Below, piece after piece: positions 42,024 through 51,693 of a stretch of DNA of 64,000 nt. Made by a program: the position numbers and the translations under genes. Under the pieces are notes generated by a model. That model saw nothing but the letters and a program-made list of their open reading frames with translations. It had not been told where the DNA came from and ran no database searches. The DNA comes from Candidatus Rokuibacteriota bacterium (GTDB taxonomy: Bacteria; Methylomirabilota; Methylomirabilia; Rokubacteriales; CSP1-6). Location: assembly GCA_003221695.1 (NCBI GenBank), contig QHSX01000053.1:16740-80739 (forward strand), written 5' to 3'. Positions within the stretch are counted from its first letter, which is position 1. Every line of letters starts with the position of its first letter.

Positions 42024-43238
42024 TTATAGCAATTCGACGAACAGCGCATCCGAGACGAGGAAGCCCGCCTCGGTGAGCCGCACACGGTCGCCGGCGTCGG
42101 CCAGGAGTCGCTCGCCACGCCAGGCGTCGATCGTGCGGCGGAGCGGCTCGGCGTCACGGAGCCACGCCGCTCCTCCAGCAGGCCACCCACGGCTGGAACC
42201 GGGCTCGGGGCCCCCGCTACAGAGAAGCCGCGCCCCGAGCCACGCCGCCGGCACGCCATCGGCGGTCCGGAGCCCGAGGATGAGCCGCTCGGCGAGGCGC
42301 TGGCGCGGTGTGAGCTCCTCGAACGTATCGAGCGGCAGCCGACCCTCCTCGAGCGTCACCGCGTAGCGGGGCGTGGCCCGCACGTTCGCGTAGCGGACGC
42401 GACCGACGAAGCCGCACGCGCCCGGCCCGGCGGCGAGGTACTCCGCCGCGCGCCAGTAGATTTGGTTGTGGCGCGAGCGGAAGCCGGGCCGCGCGTAGTT
42501 CGAGATCTCGTAGTGCTCGAAGCCGCGCTCCGCCGCCGCCCGCGCGAGCCGCCAGTACTGCGCCACCACCGTCTCTTCGGGCGGCAGACCGGCGACTCCG
42601 GCGGCGCCCCACAGGCTCCCCGCGTCCAGCGTGAGGCCGTAGGCGGAGAGATGGTCGGGCTGCCAGTCGAGGACCGCGTCGACGGTGCGGCTCCAACCCT
42701 CGGGGTCGAGCCCGGGGAGGCCGTACATCAGATCCACGCTGACGTTGGCGATGCCGGCGTCGCGTGCCGCCTCGAAGGCCCGTCGCGCGCCCCGCCCGTC
42801 GTGGAGTCGACCGAGCCGTCGAAGGATCGCGTCGTCGAGCGACTGGACGCCGAGGCTCAGGCGGTTCACCCCGGCCGCGCGGTACGCGTGGAGCTTCTCG
42901 CGCGTCACGCTCTCGGGGTTGCCCTCGACGGTGATCTCCGCGCCCGGGGCGACGGCAAAGCGACGCCGGAGACGCGCGAGGATTGCCGCCAGGGCCGCGG
43001 GGTCGAGGAGCGAGGGCGTCCCGCCACCGAAGAAGACGGTCTCGACCCGCACCCGCGGGGCCCACGCGAGCGCGCCGAGCAGGTCGAGCTCGCACCCGAC
43101 GGCGGCGAGGTAGCGCGTCATCGCGGTCGCGTCGAGGGGCGCCGTGTTGAAGCTGCAGTAGTGGCAGCGCTGGGCACAGAACGGCACGTGGATGTAGAAC
43201 CCGAGCGAATCCGACGCCGGTGGGTTGTCCGCCAGCAC
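42024..43238 (-). CDS. hemW: radical SAM heme chaperone HemW (coproporphyrinogen-dehydrogenase-like)
   Basis: A ~404-residue radical SAM protein with the Fe-S motif HVPFCAQRCHYCSF (CxxxCxxC) and GGGTPSLLD; it inserts heme into client proteins. The start is uncertain: an open frame reaches GTG 43400, but residues before SLGFYIHVPFC there are entirely two copies of the GTAGCGGGG repeat, so GTG 43238, just past the repeats, is preferred. A third copy (42156-42221) lies inside the C-terminal domain, adding about 22 residues (GGPEPGSSRGWPAGGAAWLR; part). The frame stays open through it. Confidence 0.88.
   Translation of the reverse strand: MLADNPPASDSLGFYIHVPFCAQRCHYCSFNTAPLDATAMTRYLAAVGCELDLLGALAWAPRVRVETVFFGGGTPSLLDPAALAAILARLRRRFAVAPGAEITVEGNPESVTREKLHAYRAAGVNRLSLGVQSLDDAILRRLGRLHDGRGARRAFEAARDAGIANVSVDLMYGLPGLDPEGWSRTVDAVLDWQPDHLSAYGLTLDAGSLWGAAGVAGLPPEETVVAQYWRLARAAAERGFEHYEISNYARPGFRSRHNQIYWRAAEYLAAGPGACGFVGRVRYANVRATPRYAVTLEEGRLPLDTFEELTPRQRLAERLILGLRTADGVPAAWLGARLLCSGGPEPGSSRGWPAGGAAWLRDAEPLRRTIDAWRGERLLADAGDRVRLTEAGFLVSDALFVELL
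42156..42221 (-). repeat. dispersed GTAGCGGGG repeat, copy inside hemW
   Basis: In minus orientation this copy reads TGTAGCGGGGGCCCCGAG, then CCGTGGGTGGCCTGCTGGAG and GGCGTGGCTCCGT, matching the 47206-47270 copy in order and spacing. It lies in frame in the C-terminal part of HemW. Confidence 0.8.
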
Positions 43239-43302
43239 GGAGCCACGCCGCTCCTCCGGCAGGCCCCCCTCGGCTGCAACCGTCCTCGCGGACCCCGCTA
43301 CA
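43237..43302 (-). repeat. dispersed GTAGCGGGG repeat, first copy between lepB and hemW
   Basis: Minus orientation: TGTAGCGGGGTCCGCGAGGA, CGGTTGCAGCCGAGGGGGGC and GAGGAGCGGCGTGGCTCCGT. It is arranged head-to-tail with the next copy at 43304-43368. Confidence 0.85.
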
Positions 43303-43303
43303 A

Positions 43304-43368
43304 CGGAGCCGGGTCGCACCTGGGCCAGGCCACCCTCGGCTGGAACCGTCCTCGCGGACCCCGCTACA
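43304..43368 (-). repeat. dispersed GTAGCGGGG repeat, second copy between lepB and hemW
   Basis: Same order of blocks as the adjacent copy (TGTAGCGGGGTCCGCGAGGA, CGGTTCCAGCCGAGGGTGGC) but with a diverged 3' third (CCCAGGTGCGACCCGGCTCC). It begins 4 nt beyond the lepB stop. Confidence 0.8.
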
Positions 43369-43372
43369 AGAG

Positions 43373-44080
43373 TCAAGGGATGTAGCGTGCCAGCCGCCAC
43401 CAGCGGAGCCAGTAACGGTCGCCGTCCCAGGACCAGTAAATCAGGAACGCCTTGCCCTTGATCTTGTCGCGCCTGACGAACCCCCAGTAGCGACTGTCCT
43501 GAGAGTTGTCGCGGTTGTCTCCCATGACGAAGTAAGAATCGGGCGGCACGAGCGTTGGCTCGCAGCCGTAGGCGTAGCCGCAGTAGGCGTCCTGCGTCGA
43601 GCGCCCGGCGTCGGCGAACTTGGTATAGGGCTCGACGAGCGACGTGCCGTTCACGTACACCTGGCGGCCGCGGATCTGGATCCGGTCGCCGGGCGTCCCG
43701 ATGATCCGTTTGATGAAGTCTCGCCGCTCGTCCTGGGGATACTTGAACACGATGATGTCGCCCCGGCGCGGGCTCCGCAGGCCCGGCATGTGCCAGGCGG
43801 TGAACGGCATCTCGGCACCGTAGAGGAACTTGTTGACGAGGATGTAGTCGCCGACGAGCAGCGTGTCCATCATCGAGCCGGACGGGATCGTGAAGGCCTG
43901 GACCACGAGCGTCCGGATGACGAGGGCGAGAAGGATCGCGATCCCGATCGCCTCCACGTACTCGCGCAGGGCCGACTTTCGCGTGGGCTTCGCGGCCTCG
44001 ACGACCCGCTCGGAAGCGGGCGGCGCCGGCACGGTCACACCGATCTTCGGGGGCTCGAGGTCGACCTTGCGCTCGTCCAT
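43373..44080 (-). CDS. lepB: signal peptidase I
   Basis: A 235-residue leader peptidase. One N-terminal helix (AIGIAILLALVIRTLVVQAF) is followed by box B with the catalytic Ser (FTIPSGSMMDTLLVGD), box C, box D with the catalytic Lys (RRDFIKRIIGTPGD) and box E (VMGDNRDNSQDSR). ATG 44080 lies 2 nt after the lepA stop; an upstream frame overlapping lepA was rejected. Confidence 0.96.
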   Translation of the reverse strand: MDERKVDLEPPKIGVTVPAPPASERVVEAAKPTRKSALREYVEAIGIAILLALVIRTLVVQAFTIPSGSMMDTLLVGDYILVNKFLYGAEMPFTAWHMPGLRSPRRGDIIVFKYPQDERRDFIKRIIGTPGDRIQIRGRQVYVNGTSLVEPYTKFADAGRSTQDAYCGYAYGCEPTLVPPDSYFVMGDNRDNSQDSRYWGFVRRDKIKGKAFLIYWSWDGDRYWLRWWRLARYIP

Positions 44081-44082
44081 GC

Positions 44083-45873
44083 TCAGCTCTTCAGCACCAA
44101 GAGGAAGGCCTCTTGCGGAACTTCGACGCGACCGACCTGTTTCATGCGCCTCTTTCCTTCCTTCTGACGCTCGAGGAGCTTGCGCTTGCGGGTGATGTCG
44201 CCGCCGTAGCACTTCGCGGTCACGTTCTTGCCCATCGCCTTCACGGTCTCGCGGGCGATGACCCGGCTGCCGATCGCGGCCTGGATGGCCACCTCGAAGA
44301 GCTGGCGCGGGATGACCGCGCGCAGCTTCTCGACGAGCGCCTTGCCCTTCTCGTACGCCTTGTCGCGATGGACGATGATCGACAGGGCGTCGACGGGCTC
44401 GCCGTTGAGGAGGATGTCGAGCTTGACGAGGTCCGAGGCGCGGAAGTCCGCGAACTCGTAGTCGAACGACGCGTACCCCTTCGAGATCGACTTGAGCTTG
44501 TCGTAGAAGTCCACGACGATCTCCGCCAGGGGGAAGTCGAACCGGATGTGGACGCGCTTGCCGTGGTACTCGAGCGCCTTGTGCTCGCCGCGCTTCTCCT
44601 GGGCGAGCTTGTAGATCACCGTCATGAACTCCGTCGGGACGAAGACCGACGACGTGACGTACGGCTCCTCCATCTCGGCGATCCGGTCCGGGGTCGGCAG
44701 CTTCGACGGGTTCTCGATGTCGAGGACCTCGCCCGCCGTGGTCTGGATCCGGTACCGGACGCTCGGGGCCGTGATGATCAGCGAGAGGTCGAATTCCCGC
44801 TCGAGACGCTCCTGGACGATCTCCATGTGCAGCAAGCCGAGGAAGCCACAGCGGAAGCCGTAGCCCAGGGCGAGAGATGTCTCCGGCTCGTACGTGAAGG
44901 CGGGGTCGTTGAGGCGAAGCTTTTCGAGGGCGTCGCGCAGGGCTTCATAGTCCGTGTCCTCGATCGGATAGAGGCCCGCGAACACCATCGGCTTGGCGTC
45001 CCGGTAGCCGGGGAAGGGCGCCGCGGTGGGCCGCGCGGCCTCGGTGATCGTCTCGCCGACCTTCGCGTCGGCCACCCGCTTGATCCCCGCGATGATATAA
45101 CCGACCTGGCCGGCGGAGAGCTCCTCGACGGGTCGCATGTCGGGCGAGAAGACGCCGACCTGCTGGACGTCGTACGCGCGGCCGTTCGACATCAAGAGGA
45201 TCCGCGTGCCGGAGCGCACGTGGCCATCCGTGAGGCGCACGTAGACGACGACGCCCTGGTACGAGTCGTAGAACGAGTCGAAGACGAGCGCCTTGAGGGG
45301 CGCGTCCGGGTCGCCGGCCGGCGCCGGGATGCGTGTCACGATCGCCTCCAGCACCTCGGGCACGCCCGTCCCGTGCTTGGCCGAGATGGCGAGCGCCTCG
45401 CTGCCGTCGAGGTCGAGCGTCGCCGTGATCGCCTCCCGCGTGCCCTCGACGTCGGCGGCCGGGAGGTCGATCTTGTTGATCACGGGGACGATCGTCAGGT
45501 TGGCGTCGCTCGCGAGGTAGAAGTTCGCCAGGGTCTGGGCCTCGATGCCCTGCGCGGCGTCGATGATGAGGACCGCTCCCTCACACGCGGCGAGCGCCCG
45601 CGAGACCTCGTAGGAGAAATCCACGTGGCCGGGGGTGTCGATCAGGTTGAGGGTGTACTCGTGGCCGTCGCGCCCCTGGTAGAGGAGACGGACCGTGTGG
45701 GCCTTGATCGTGATGCCCCGCTCGCGCTCGAGATCCATCGAGTCGAGCACCTGGTCGACGGCCTTCTTGGCGTCCATCGTGCCCGTGAGCGCCAGGAGCC
45801 GATCGGCCAGCGTGGACTTCCCGTGATCGATGTGGGCGACGATCGAGAAGTTGCGGATGCGGGACAGCGTCAT
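44083..45873 (-). CDS. lepA: elongation factor 4 (LepA)
   Basis: A 596-residue translational GTPase. G1 [15 protein letters not shown]3 [13 protein letters not shown]4 [11 protein letters not shown] and the LepA-specific C-terminal domain ([20 protein letters not shown]; part) are present. It associates with 70S ribosomes and affects assembly/elongation. Lead gene of the lepA-lepB-hemW run. Confidence 0.97.
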   Translation of the reverse strand: MTLSRIRNFSIVAHIDHGKSTLADRLLALTGTMDAKKAVDQVLDSMDLERERGITIKAHTVRLLYQGRDGHEYTLNLIDTPGHVDFSYEVSRALAACEGAVLIIDAAQGIEAQTLANFYLASDANLTIVPVINKIDLPAADVEGTREAITATLDLDGSEALAISAKHGTGVPEVLEAIVTRIPAPAGDPDAPLKALVFDSFYDSYQGVVVYVRLTDGHVRSGTRILLMSNGRAYDVQQVGVFSPDMRPVEELSAGQVGYIIAGIKRVADAKVGETITEAARPTAAPFPGYRDAKPMVFAGLYPIEDTDYEALRDALEKLRLNDPAFTYEPETSLALGYGFRCGFLGLLHMEIVQERLEREFDLSLIITAPSVRYRIQTTAGEVLDIENPSKLPTPDRIAEMEEPYVTSSVFVPTEFMTVIYKLAQEKRGEHKALEYHGKRVHIRFDFPLAEIVVDFYDKLKSISKGYASFDYEFADFRASDLVKLDILLNGEPVDALSIIVHRDKAYEKGKALVEKLRAVIPRQLFEVAIQAAIGSRVIARETVKAMGKNVTAKCYGGDITRKRKLLERQKEGKRRMKQVGRVEVPQEAFLLVLKS

Positions 45874-45935
45874 CGACTCAGTCTAACACGCGGCTTTCCC
45901 TCGCTCGCGGGCGCGCGCGTCCGTCGCCGGCGCCG

Positions 45936-47021
45936 TCAGCGGGTGAGCGTCGTGCGCTCGGGAATCACGGCCCCCGACTCGAGCACGATCCCCGGGCCCA
46001 GGCGCGCGTAGGCGCCGATCTTGACGTCGGCGCCGATCACGCACTCGCGCAGGACGGCGCCCTCGCCGACCTCGACCCGCTCCCAGAGGACGGCGCCCTC
46101 CACCCGCGCCTCCGGGCCGATTTTCGACCCGTCGCCGATGACGGCACCCGGACCGACCTGACAGCGTCGGTGAAGCTCGACACGGGCGCCCACCACGGAC
46201 GGCGGGACGAGACGGGCGTCGGCGGCCACGGAGCCGCCGCCGCCGATCCAGCTTCCCTCGCGGCATTCGCCAGGCGGCTGGAGCGGCATGCGCGCCCGAC
46301 CCTCGAGCAGATCCATCTGCGCGGCGCTGTACGCTGCCGGGTTCCCGATGTCGCGCCAGTACGCGGTGGGGCACCAGCCGAAGCACGGGATCCCGTCCGC
46401 GATCAACGCCGGAAAGAACTCGCGTTCGATGGAGCTCGGGCGCTCCGACGGAATCCGGCCGAGCAGGGGTGCGTCGATCAGGTAGATGCCGGCGTTAATC
46501 GTGTTGCTCGTGATCTCCGCATCGGCCGCCGGCTTCTCGCGGAACCGGCGCAGACGCCCGCTCGTGTCCGTCTCGACGAGGCCGTACTGCCGCGGGTCCG
46601 GCACGGGCTGCAGAAAGATCGTGGTGCGCGAGCCCCGGGCTTCGTGGAATTGCCGCATGGCCGTCAGGTCGGCGTCGGTGAGGATGTCGCCGTTGAGGAC
46701 GAAGACCGTGCCCGCCACGAGGTCGGCGGCGTTCTTGACGCCACCGCCCGTCCCGAGGGGCTCCTTCTCGACAACGTACCGGAGCCGCACGCCGAGCTGG
46801 CTGGCGTCGCCCAGGGCCGCGCGGACGTCGTCCACGCGATAGGAGCAGGCGAGGATGACGTCGGTGACGCCGTGCTCGCGCAGCAGGGCGAGCTGGAAGG
46901 CGAGGAAGGGACGGTTGAGGAGTGGCACGACGGGCTTCGCGCGCGCGAGCGTGAGGGGGCGCAGACGCGTCCCCTGTCCGCCGGCCAGAATCACCGCCTG
47001 AGCCGGTCGCTCGCCCGCCAC
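45936..47021 (-). CDS. NDP-sugar nucleotidyltransferase with left-handed beta-helix
   Basis: A 361-residue glucose-1-phosphate nucleotidyltransferase-like enzyme. N-terminal GT-A-type domain with AVILAGGQGTRLRPLTLARAKPVVP (in part), GTGGGVKNAADLV and NGDILTDADL, then hexapeptide repeats (VIGDGSKIGPEARVEGAVLW and on). Likely makes a UDP-, GDP- or dTDP-sugar for the same operon. GTG 47021 overlaps the TAG of the Trm112-like gene by one base (TAGTG). Confidence 0.9.
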   Translation of the reverse strand: MAGERPAQAVILAGGQGTRLRPLTLARAKPVVPLLNRPFLAFQLALLREHGVTDVILACSYRVDDVRAALGDASQLGVRLRYVVEKEPLGTGGGVKNAADLVAGTVFVLNGDILTDADLTAMRQFHEARGSRTTIFLQPVPDPRQYGLVETDTSGRLRRFREKPAADAEITSNTINAGIYLIDAPLLGRIPSERPSSIEREFFPALIADGIPCFGWCPTAYWRDIGNPAAYSAAQMDLLEGRARMPLQPPGECREGSWIGGGGSVAADARLVPPSVVGARVELHRRCQVGPGAVIGDGSKIGPEARVEGAVLWERVEVGEGAVLRECVIGADVKIGAYARLGPGIVLESGAVIPERTTLTR

Positions 47022-47191
47022 TACCGTCCCGGCGACCAGGCCGTGGCCTCGTTGATCAGCATGACCGGGATCCCGTCCCGGATCGGGTAGGCCTTGCGGC
47101 AGGCGGGACAGATGATACGCGTCTCCTCGAAGAGCAGATCGCCCTTGCACGCTGGGCAGACCAGGATCGCCTTCAGCTCGTCGTCGATCAT
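47021..47191 (-). CDS. Trm112-family zinc protein (UPF0434/YcaR-like)
   Basis: A 56-residue protein with two Cys pairs (LVCPACKGDL and IICPACRKAYPI) and a C-terminal IRDGIPVMLINEA, the standard YcaR/Trm112 fold. In eukaryotes Trm112 activates methyltransferases; the bacterial role is unclear. Starts ATG 47191, overlapping the epimerase stop region by 4 nt. Confidence 0.9.
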   Translation of the reverse strand: MIDDELKAILVCPACKGDLLFEETRIICPACRKAYPIRDGIPVMLINEATAWSPGR

Positions 47192-48183
47192 GGGCGGGTC
47201 TCCTTTGTAGCGGGGTCCGTGAGGCCGCGGCCACCGTGGGTGGCCTGCTGGAGGGTCGTGTGGCTCCGTTCGCTGAAGTATTCGAGCGTCGTCGCGAGCC
47301 CGGCGTCGAGCGGCGTCGCGGCCGCCCAGTCGAGAAGGGCCTTCGCGCGCGCCGCGTCGAGCACGCTCTTCCGCTGCTCCCCGGGCCTCGCCGGCCCGTG
47401 GCGCGCCGGGCGGGTCACGCGGGCGAGGCGCGCGAGCCGCGCGTAGAGGTCGTTCACCGAGGTCGCGACGCCGGTGCCGATGTTGACCACCCCCGTGGCG
47501 TCCGGGTGCGCCAGGGCGCGCGCCACCGCGTCGGCCACGTCCCCGACGTAGACGTAGTCCCGCGTCTGCTCGCCGTCGCCGTTGACGACGCACTCGACGC
47601 CGGCGAGGAGCCGCGAGGTGAAGATCGCGACGACGCCGGCCTCGCCGGAGGGATCCTGGCGCGGGCCGTAGATGTTCGCGAGGCGGAGCGTCAGGGTCGG
47701 CGTCCCCGTGAGCCCCGCCCAACACTCGAGGTAGCGCTCCCCGGCGAGCTTCGACACGCCGTACGGTGAGGCGGGCTGCGTCGGATGGTCCTCGGGGGTC
47801 GGCAGCACGTCGGTGTCGCCGTACACGGCACCGCCGGTCGAGACGTAGACGACGCGCCCGACCGCGGCGCGCCGGGCGGCGTCGAGGAGGCCGAGCGTGC
47901 CGAACACGTTGACGCTCGCGTCGAAACGCGGGTCGGCGACCGAGCGTGGGACGGACGCCTGGGCGGCCAGGTGGACGACGGCGTCCGGTCGCGCGGTCGC
48001 CAGCGCGTCGTCGAGCCGCGCGCTCCGGAGGTCGCAGACGAGGAGGCGCGCCGCCGGGTTGACGCGCTCGCGTCGACCGGTCGAGAGGTTGTCGAGGGCG
48101 ACGACCGCATGGCGGTCGGCCAGCAGCCGGTCCACCACGTGCGAGCCGATGAAGCCCGCGCCGCCCGTCACGAGGACTCTCAC
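47188..48183 (-). CDS. NAD-dependent sugar epimerase/dehydratase (GalE-like)
   Basis: A 331-residue extended SDR. NAD motif [17 protein letters not shown], Ser in [12 protein letters not shown], and the catalytic YGVSK ([14 protein letters not shown]) are intact; [16 protein letters not shown] [15 protein letters not shown] follows. Probably a UDP-glucose/xylose 4-epimerase. GTG 48183 overlaps the uxs stop by 4 nt. The last ~26 residues ([20 protein letters not shown]; part) are encoded by a GTAGCGGGG repeat copy, so the natural C-terminus has been extended by the repeat. Confidence 0.9.
   Translation of the reverse strand: MRVLVTGGAGFIGSHVVDRLLADRHAVVALDNLSTGRRERVNPAARLLVCDLRSARLDDALATARPDAVVHLAAQASVPRSVADPRFDASVNVFGTLGLLDAARRAAVGRVVYVSTGGAVYGDTDVLPTPEDHPTQPASPYGVSKLAGERYLECWAGLTGTPTLTLRLANIYGPRQDPSGEAGVVAIFTSRLLAGVECVVNGDGEQTRDYVYVGDVADAVARALAHPDATGVVNIGTGVATSVNDLYARLARLARVTRPARHGPARPGEQRKSVLDAARAKALLDWAAATPLDAGLATTLEYFSERSHTTLQQATHGGRGLTDPATKETRP
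47206..47270 (+). repeat. dispersed GTAGCGGGG repeat, copy at 3' end of the epimerase gene
   Basis: TGTAGCGGGGTCCGTGAGGC, then CCACCGTGGGTGGCCTGCTG, GAGGGTCGTGTGGCTCCGTT. It ends the coding sequence of the epimerase (read on the opposite strand) and abuts the start of the Trm112-like gene. Confidence 0.85.
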
Positions 48184-49115
48184 CCGCGGAGCCTCTGCCG
48201 GAACCAGTCGATGGTCAAGCGCAACCCCTCGTCGACGTCCACGCGGGGCTCCCAGGCGAGGAGCGCGCGGGCCCGGCCGATGTCCGGCTGACGGACCTTC
48301 GGATCGTCCGTCGGGAGCGGACGGAAGACGATCTCGCTCCGCGCCCCGGTGAGGCGGAGGATGCGCTTGGCGAGCTCGAGCAGCGTCATCTCCTGCGGGT
48401 TGCCGAGGTTGACCGGATCGGTCACGGGCGCCCGCACGAGGCGCCACAGACCGTCGATCAGATCGGAGATGTACTGGAACGAGCGCGTCTGCGAACCGTC
48501 ACCGAAGACGGTCAACGGCCGGCCGGCGAGCGCCTGCGAAATGAACGCGGGGATCGCGCGCCCGTCGTCGATCCTCATCCGCGGACCGAAGCAGTTGAAG
48601 ATGCGGGCGATCCGCGTGTCCACGCCGTGGAAGCGGTGGTAGGCCATCGTGATCGCCTCGGCGAAGCGCTTCGCTTCGTCGTAGACGCCGCGTGGCCCGA
48701 CCGGGTTCACGTTGCCCCAGTAGTCCTCGCGTTGCGGATGAATGAGCGGGTCACCGTAGACCTCGGACGTCGAGGCGAGCAGGCACCGGGCATCCTTGGC
48801 CTTGGCCAGGCCGAGCGCGTTGTGCGTGCCGAGCGCGCCGACCTTGAGCGTCTGGATCGGCAGCTCGAGGTAGTCGCGCGGGGAGGCGGGGCTCGCCAGG
48901 TGCAGCACCCAGTCGAGAGGGCCGTCCACCCGGAGGTACTCGGTCACGTTGTGGCGCACCAGGCGGAACCCGGGCCGCGCCTGGAGGGGCGCGACGTTCT
49001 CCGGAGACCCGGTGACGAAGTTGTCCATGCAGACGACCTCCCAGCCCTGGTCCAGGAGGAACTCGCAGAGGTGGGAGCCGATGAAACCCGCGCCACCCGT
49101 GACCAGCGCCCGCAT
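48180..49115 (-). CDS. uxs: UDP-glucuronate decarboxylase (UDP-xylose synthase)
   Basis: A 311-residue SDR closely matching [86 protein letters not shown] and [18 protein letters not shown]. It converts UDP-glucuronate (from the upstream ugd) to UDP-xylose. ATG 49115, 8 nt after the ugd stop. Confidence 0.95.
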   Translation of the reverse strand: MRALVTGGAGFIGSHLCEFLLDQGWEVVCMDNFVTGSPENVAPLQARPGFRLVRHNVTEYLRVDGPLDWVLHLASPASPRDYLELPIQTLKVGALGTHNALGLAKAKDARCLLASTSEVYGDPLIHPQREDYWGNVNPVGPRGVYDEAKRFAEAITMAYHRFHGVDTRIARIFNCFGPRMRIDDGRAIPAFISQALAGRPLTVFGDGSQTRSFQYISDLIDGLWRLVRAPVTDPVNLGNPQEMTLLELAKRILRLTGARSEIVFRPLPTDDPKVRQPDIGRARALLAWEPRVDVDEGLRLTIDWFRQRLRG

Positions 49116-49123
49116 CGCGGGCG

Positions 49124-50434
49124 TCAGGCAGGCAGCACGGGCCTGCGGCCGATCGAGTGGTACTCGAAGCCCAAGCGCCGCATTCGCTCGGGCTCCCAGA
49201 GGTTTCGGCCGTCGAAGACGACCGGCCGACGCATGACCGCGCGGAGCCGCTCGAGGTTGAGGAACTTGAACTCGTTCCACTCGGTGATGAGGGCGACCGC
49301 GTCGGCGTCGGCGGCGGCGGCGTACGGTGAGTCGCAATAGACGACGCTCGCGGGCAGCACGCGTCGGGCGTTGTCCATCGCGACGGGGTCGTACGCGCGG
49401 ATCTGGGCGCCGAGCTCGACCAGATGCCTGCCGACCTCGATCGACTTCGCCTCGCGCATGTCGTCCGTGTTCGCCTTGAAGGCGAGGCCCAGGACCGCGA
49501 TGCGCTTGTCGTCCAGCGGGGCGAGCGCCTTCTCGATCATGCGCACGAAGTGGCCGGCCCGCTCCGCGTTGGTCTCGACCGCGGCCCGGAGCAGGACGAA
49601 GTCCACGCCGAGCGCCGCAGCCGTGTGGACGAGCGAGTCGGTGTCCTTCGGAAAGCAGCTGCCGCCGTAGCCGAGCCCGGCCTGCAGGAACGCGGGTCCG
49701 ATGCGGGGATCGAGCCCCATGCCCTTCACGACCTGGGTGATGTCGGCGCCCGCGAGCTCGCAGATGTTCGCGATCACGTTGACGAACGAGATCTTCGTCG
49801 CGAGGAACGCGTTGGATGCGTACTTGATCATCTCGGCCGAGGGCACGTCGGTGATGATCATCGGGCGCTCGAGCGGCGCGTAGAGCTCGAGCAGGGTCAT
49901 CGCGACCTGCTGGGTCGGCGCGCCGATCACGATGCGGTCCGGCCGGAGCGTGTCCTCGATGGCGCAACCCTCGCGCAGGAACTCGGGGTTCGAGACGACG
50001 TCGAACGGCACGGGCCGCGACTGGTGACGCTCGATGACCTCCCGCACGAGGTCGCCGGTGCCGACGGGCACCGTGGACTTGTTGACGACGACCGTGTACC
50101 GCTCCATCGCCCGGCCGATCTCGCGTGCCACCGCCTCGACTGCGCCGAGATCGGTCTGCCCGGTGTCCGTGGCCGGCGTCCCGACGGTAATGAACACGAC
50201 CACCGAGCGCCGGACCGCGTCGGTGAGGTCGGTCGTGAACCCGAGCCGGCCGTCGGCCACGTTGCGCGCGACCATCTCCTCGAGCCCGGGCTCGTAGATC
50301 GGCATGCCGCCCGCCTGGAGGGTGGCGATCTTCTCCGCGACGTTGTCGACGCAGACGACGTCGTTGCCGAGGTCCGCGAACACCGCGCCCGTGACGAGGC
50401 CGACGTACCCGGTACCGACGACGCAGATGTTCAT
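49124..50434 (-). CDS. ugd: UDP-glucose 6-dehydrogenase
   Basis: A 436-residue dehydrogenase oxidising UDP-glucose to UDP-glucuronate. N-terminal NAD domain [20 protein letters not shown], the catalytic Cys motif [15 protein letters not shown] and [18 protein letters not shown] are intact. First gene of the sugar operon ugd-uxs-epimerase-Trm112-nucleotidyltransferase. Upstream lies TGCTATGAT, a possible extended -10, overlapping the ctaG stop. Confidence 0.97.
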   Translation of the reverse strand: MNICVVGTGYVGLVTGAVFADLGNDVVCVDNVAEKIATLQAGGMPIYEPGLEEMVARNVADGRLGFTTDLTDAVRRSVVVFITVGTPATDTGQTDLGAVEAVAREIGRAMERYTVVVNKSTVPVGTGDLVREVIERHQSRPVPFDVVSNPEFLREGCAIEDTLRPDRIVIGAPTQQVAMTLLELYAPLERPMIITDVPSAEMIKYASNAFLATKISFVNVIANICELAGADITQVVKGMGLDPRIGPAFLQAGLGYGGSCFPKDTDSLVHTAAALGVDFVLLRAAVETNAERAGHFVRMIEKALAPLDDKRIAVLGLAFKANTDDMREAKSIEVGRHLVELGAQIRAYDPVAMDNARRVLPASVVYCDSPYAAAADADAVALITEWNEFKFLNLERLRAVMRRPVVFDGRNLWEPERMRRLGFEYHSIGRRPVLPA

Positions 50435-50444
50435 GGGATCTCGA

Positions 50445-51266
50445 TCATAGCAGAGGTTTCTCGGCGGGCGACGGTTCCTCGTCGGCCTCGGCGGCGGCCC
50501 AGCGGAAGAACACGATCGTGAACGCCAGGAGTGGGATCAGACCGGCCGGCACCCACATGATGACCCCACCCAGACGCTGGTCGTCGAGCGGTGTCAGGCT
50601 GAAGAGCCGGGGCGCCGCCGCGTAAAACGGGTAGAGGACCTGCTCGGCGCCGGTGATCATCGCCGCGACCGCCGTCATCGGCATCCCGAAGGCGAAGAGG
50701 TAGAGGATTTGCGCGCCGTAATGGAGCCGCGGCGCGAGCGCGGACGCGGAGGCGACCGGCCACCACGCGAGCACGGCGGTCGCGAGCAAGACGAGGTGCT
50801 CGACGATATGCCAGCCGTGGACCTCGAGGGCCGCGTTGTACGGGCCGGGCCGGTGCCACGCGATCAACGCGGCGGCGTAGAGCCCGAGCGCGGGGACGGG
50901 TCGCGTCAGTCGGACGGCGCCCCTCCCGAGCGGCCGCCGGAGCAGCGGGGCGAGCAGTCGGTCGAGCATCCACCCGGGGGTGCCGGCGAGGAGCAACGGG
51001 GCGACGACGAGGGTCAGCACGAGGTGCTGCACCATGTGGGCGCTGAAGAGGTAGTAATCGCTGAGGTCGTGGAGCGGCCCGTTGAGCGCCGCGAGCAGGG
51101 CGCCGAGGCCGGCGAGGAACGCGACGGGCCGCGTCGCGCCCGCGCGCGGGCCTCGCGCCCAGGCGAGGGCGTACGCCGCCGCGAGGACGCCGGCGCCCAG
51201 CAGGACGTCGGCGTGGACCTCGCCCGAGGTCCAGGCGAACGGCGGCGGCGCGGGCGAGGCGTGCAC
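50445..51266 (-). CDS. ctaG: cytochrome c oxidase assembly protein, CtaG (caa3-type)
   Basis: A 273-residue protein with about seven membrane helices and the conserved histidines of the CtaG/YtkA-type assembly family (HDLSDYYLFSAHMVQHLVLT, AWHRPGPYNAALEVHGWHIV; parts; later LHYGAQILYLFAFGMPMTA). Its role is oxidase assembly, likely copper delivery. It lies downstream of coxD in the same operon, separated by one GTAGCGGGG repeat. Confidence 0.88.
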   Translation of the reverse strand: MHASPAPPPFAWTSGEVHADVLLGAGVLAAAYALAWARGPRAGATRPVAFLAGLGALLAALNGPLHDLSDYYLFSAHMVQHLVLTLVVAPLLLAGTPGWMLDRLLAPLLRRPLGRGAVRLTRPVPALGLYAAALIAWHRPGPYNAALEVHGWHIVEHLVLLATAVLAWWPVASASALAPRLHYGAQILYLFAFGMPMTAVAAMITGAEQVLYPFYAAAPRLFSLTPLDDQRLGGVIMWVPAGLIPLLAFTIVFFRWAAAEADEEPSPAEKPLL

Positions 51267-51275
51267 GGCTATCTT

Positions 51276-51342
51276 TGTAGCGGGGGCCGCGGGGCCGGCG
51301 CAATCCGTGGGTGGCGTGCCGTGGGCACGGCGTGGTTCTGTC
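51276..51342 (+). repeat. dispersed GTAGCGGGG repeat between coxD and ctaG
   Basis: TGTAGCGGGGGCCGCGGGGC, then CAATCCGTGGGTGGCGTGCC, GTGGGCACGGCGTGG; about 85% identical to the archease copy (37466-37535). It fills most of the 98-nt gap between the ctaG start and the coxD stop and is the only fully intergenic copy. Confidence 0.85.
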
Positions 51343-51364
51343 CGTCAACCACCTTTGCCTCCAG

Positions 51365-51667
51365 TCATCGGCCGAACACGAGGAAGGCGCCCGTCAGCGT
51401 CATGAGCGCGATCGCGATGGACGACGCGAGGAGGAGCGGGCCGCAGAAGAGGAGCGTGAGGACCCGGGAGTCGTAGCGGAGGTGCATGAAGAAGAGGACG
51501 ACCAGCGCGAACTTCGCGGCGGACATCACGAGCAGGAGCGGCACGATGATCGGCGTGAGCTGCCGGATGTAGATCGAACCGACCTCCAGGATCGTCACGC
51601 CGGTGAGCACGAGCGCCACCTTGAGGTAGGTCCACACGGTGGCGTGGGCGCCGGTGCGGTTATTCAT
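51365..51667 (-). CDS. coxD: cytochrome c oxidase subunit IV (CoxD/CyoD-like)
   Basis: A 100-residue protein with three helices (VWTYLKVALVLTGVTILEVG, VPLLLVMSAAKFALVVLFFM, LLFCGPLLLASSIAIALMTL) and the FFMHLRYDS segment typical of prokaryotic subunit IV. Located 26 nt after the fused subunit I+III gene. Confidence 0.88.
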   Translation of the reverse strand: MNNRTGAHATVWTYLKVALVLTGVTILEVGSIYIRQLTPIIVPLLLVMSAAKFALVVLFFMHLRYDSRVLTLLFCGPLLLASSIAIALMTLTGAFLVFGR

Positions 51668-51693
51668 GCCTGCAGGCCTCACCGGTTCGGCCC

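Noticed and set aside
42023..42028. TATAAT before hrcA as a firm promoter
   Set aside because: It overlaps the hemW stop (TAA) and lacks a -35; it may be coincidence, so it is only mentioned in the gene entry.
40885..42050. CIRCE operator for HrcA
   Set aside because: No TTAGCACTC-N9-GAGTGCTAA was found near hrcA or grpE; the GAGTG in the palindrome loop is not part of a CIRCE repeat.
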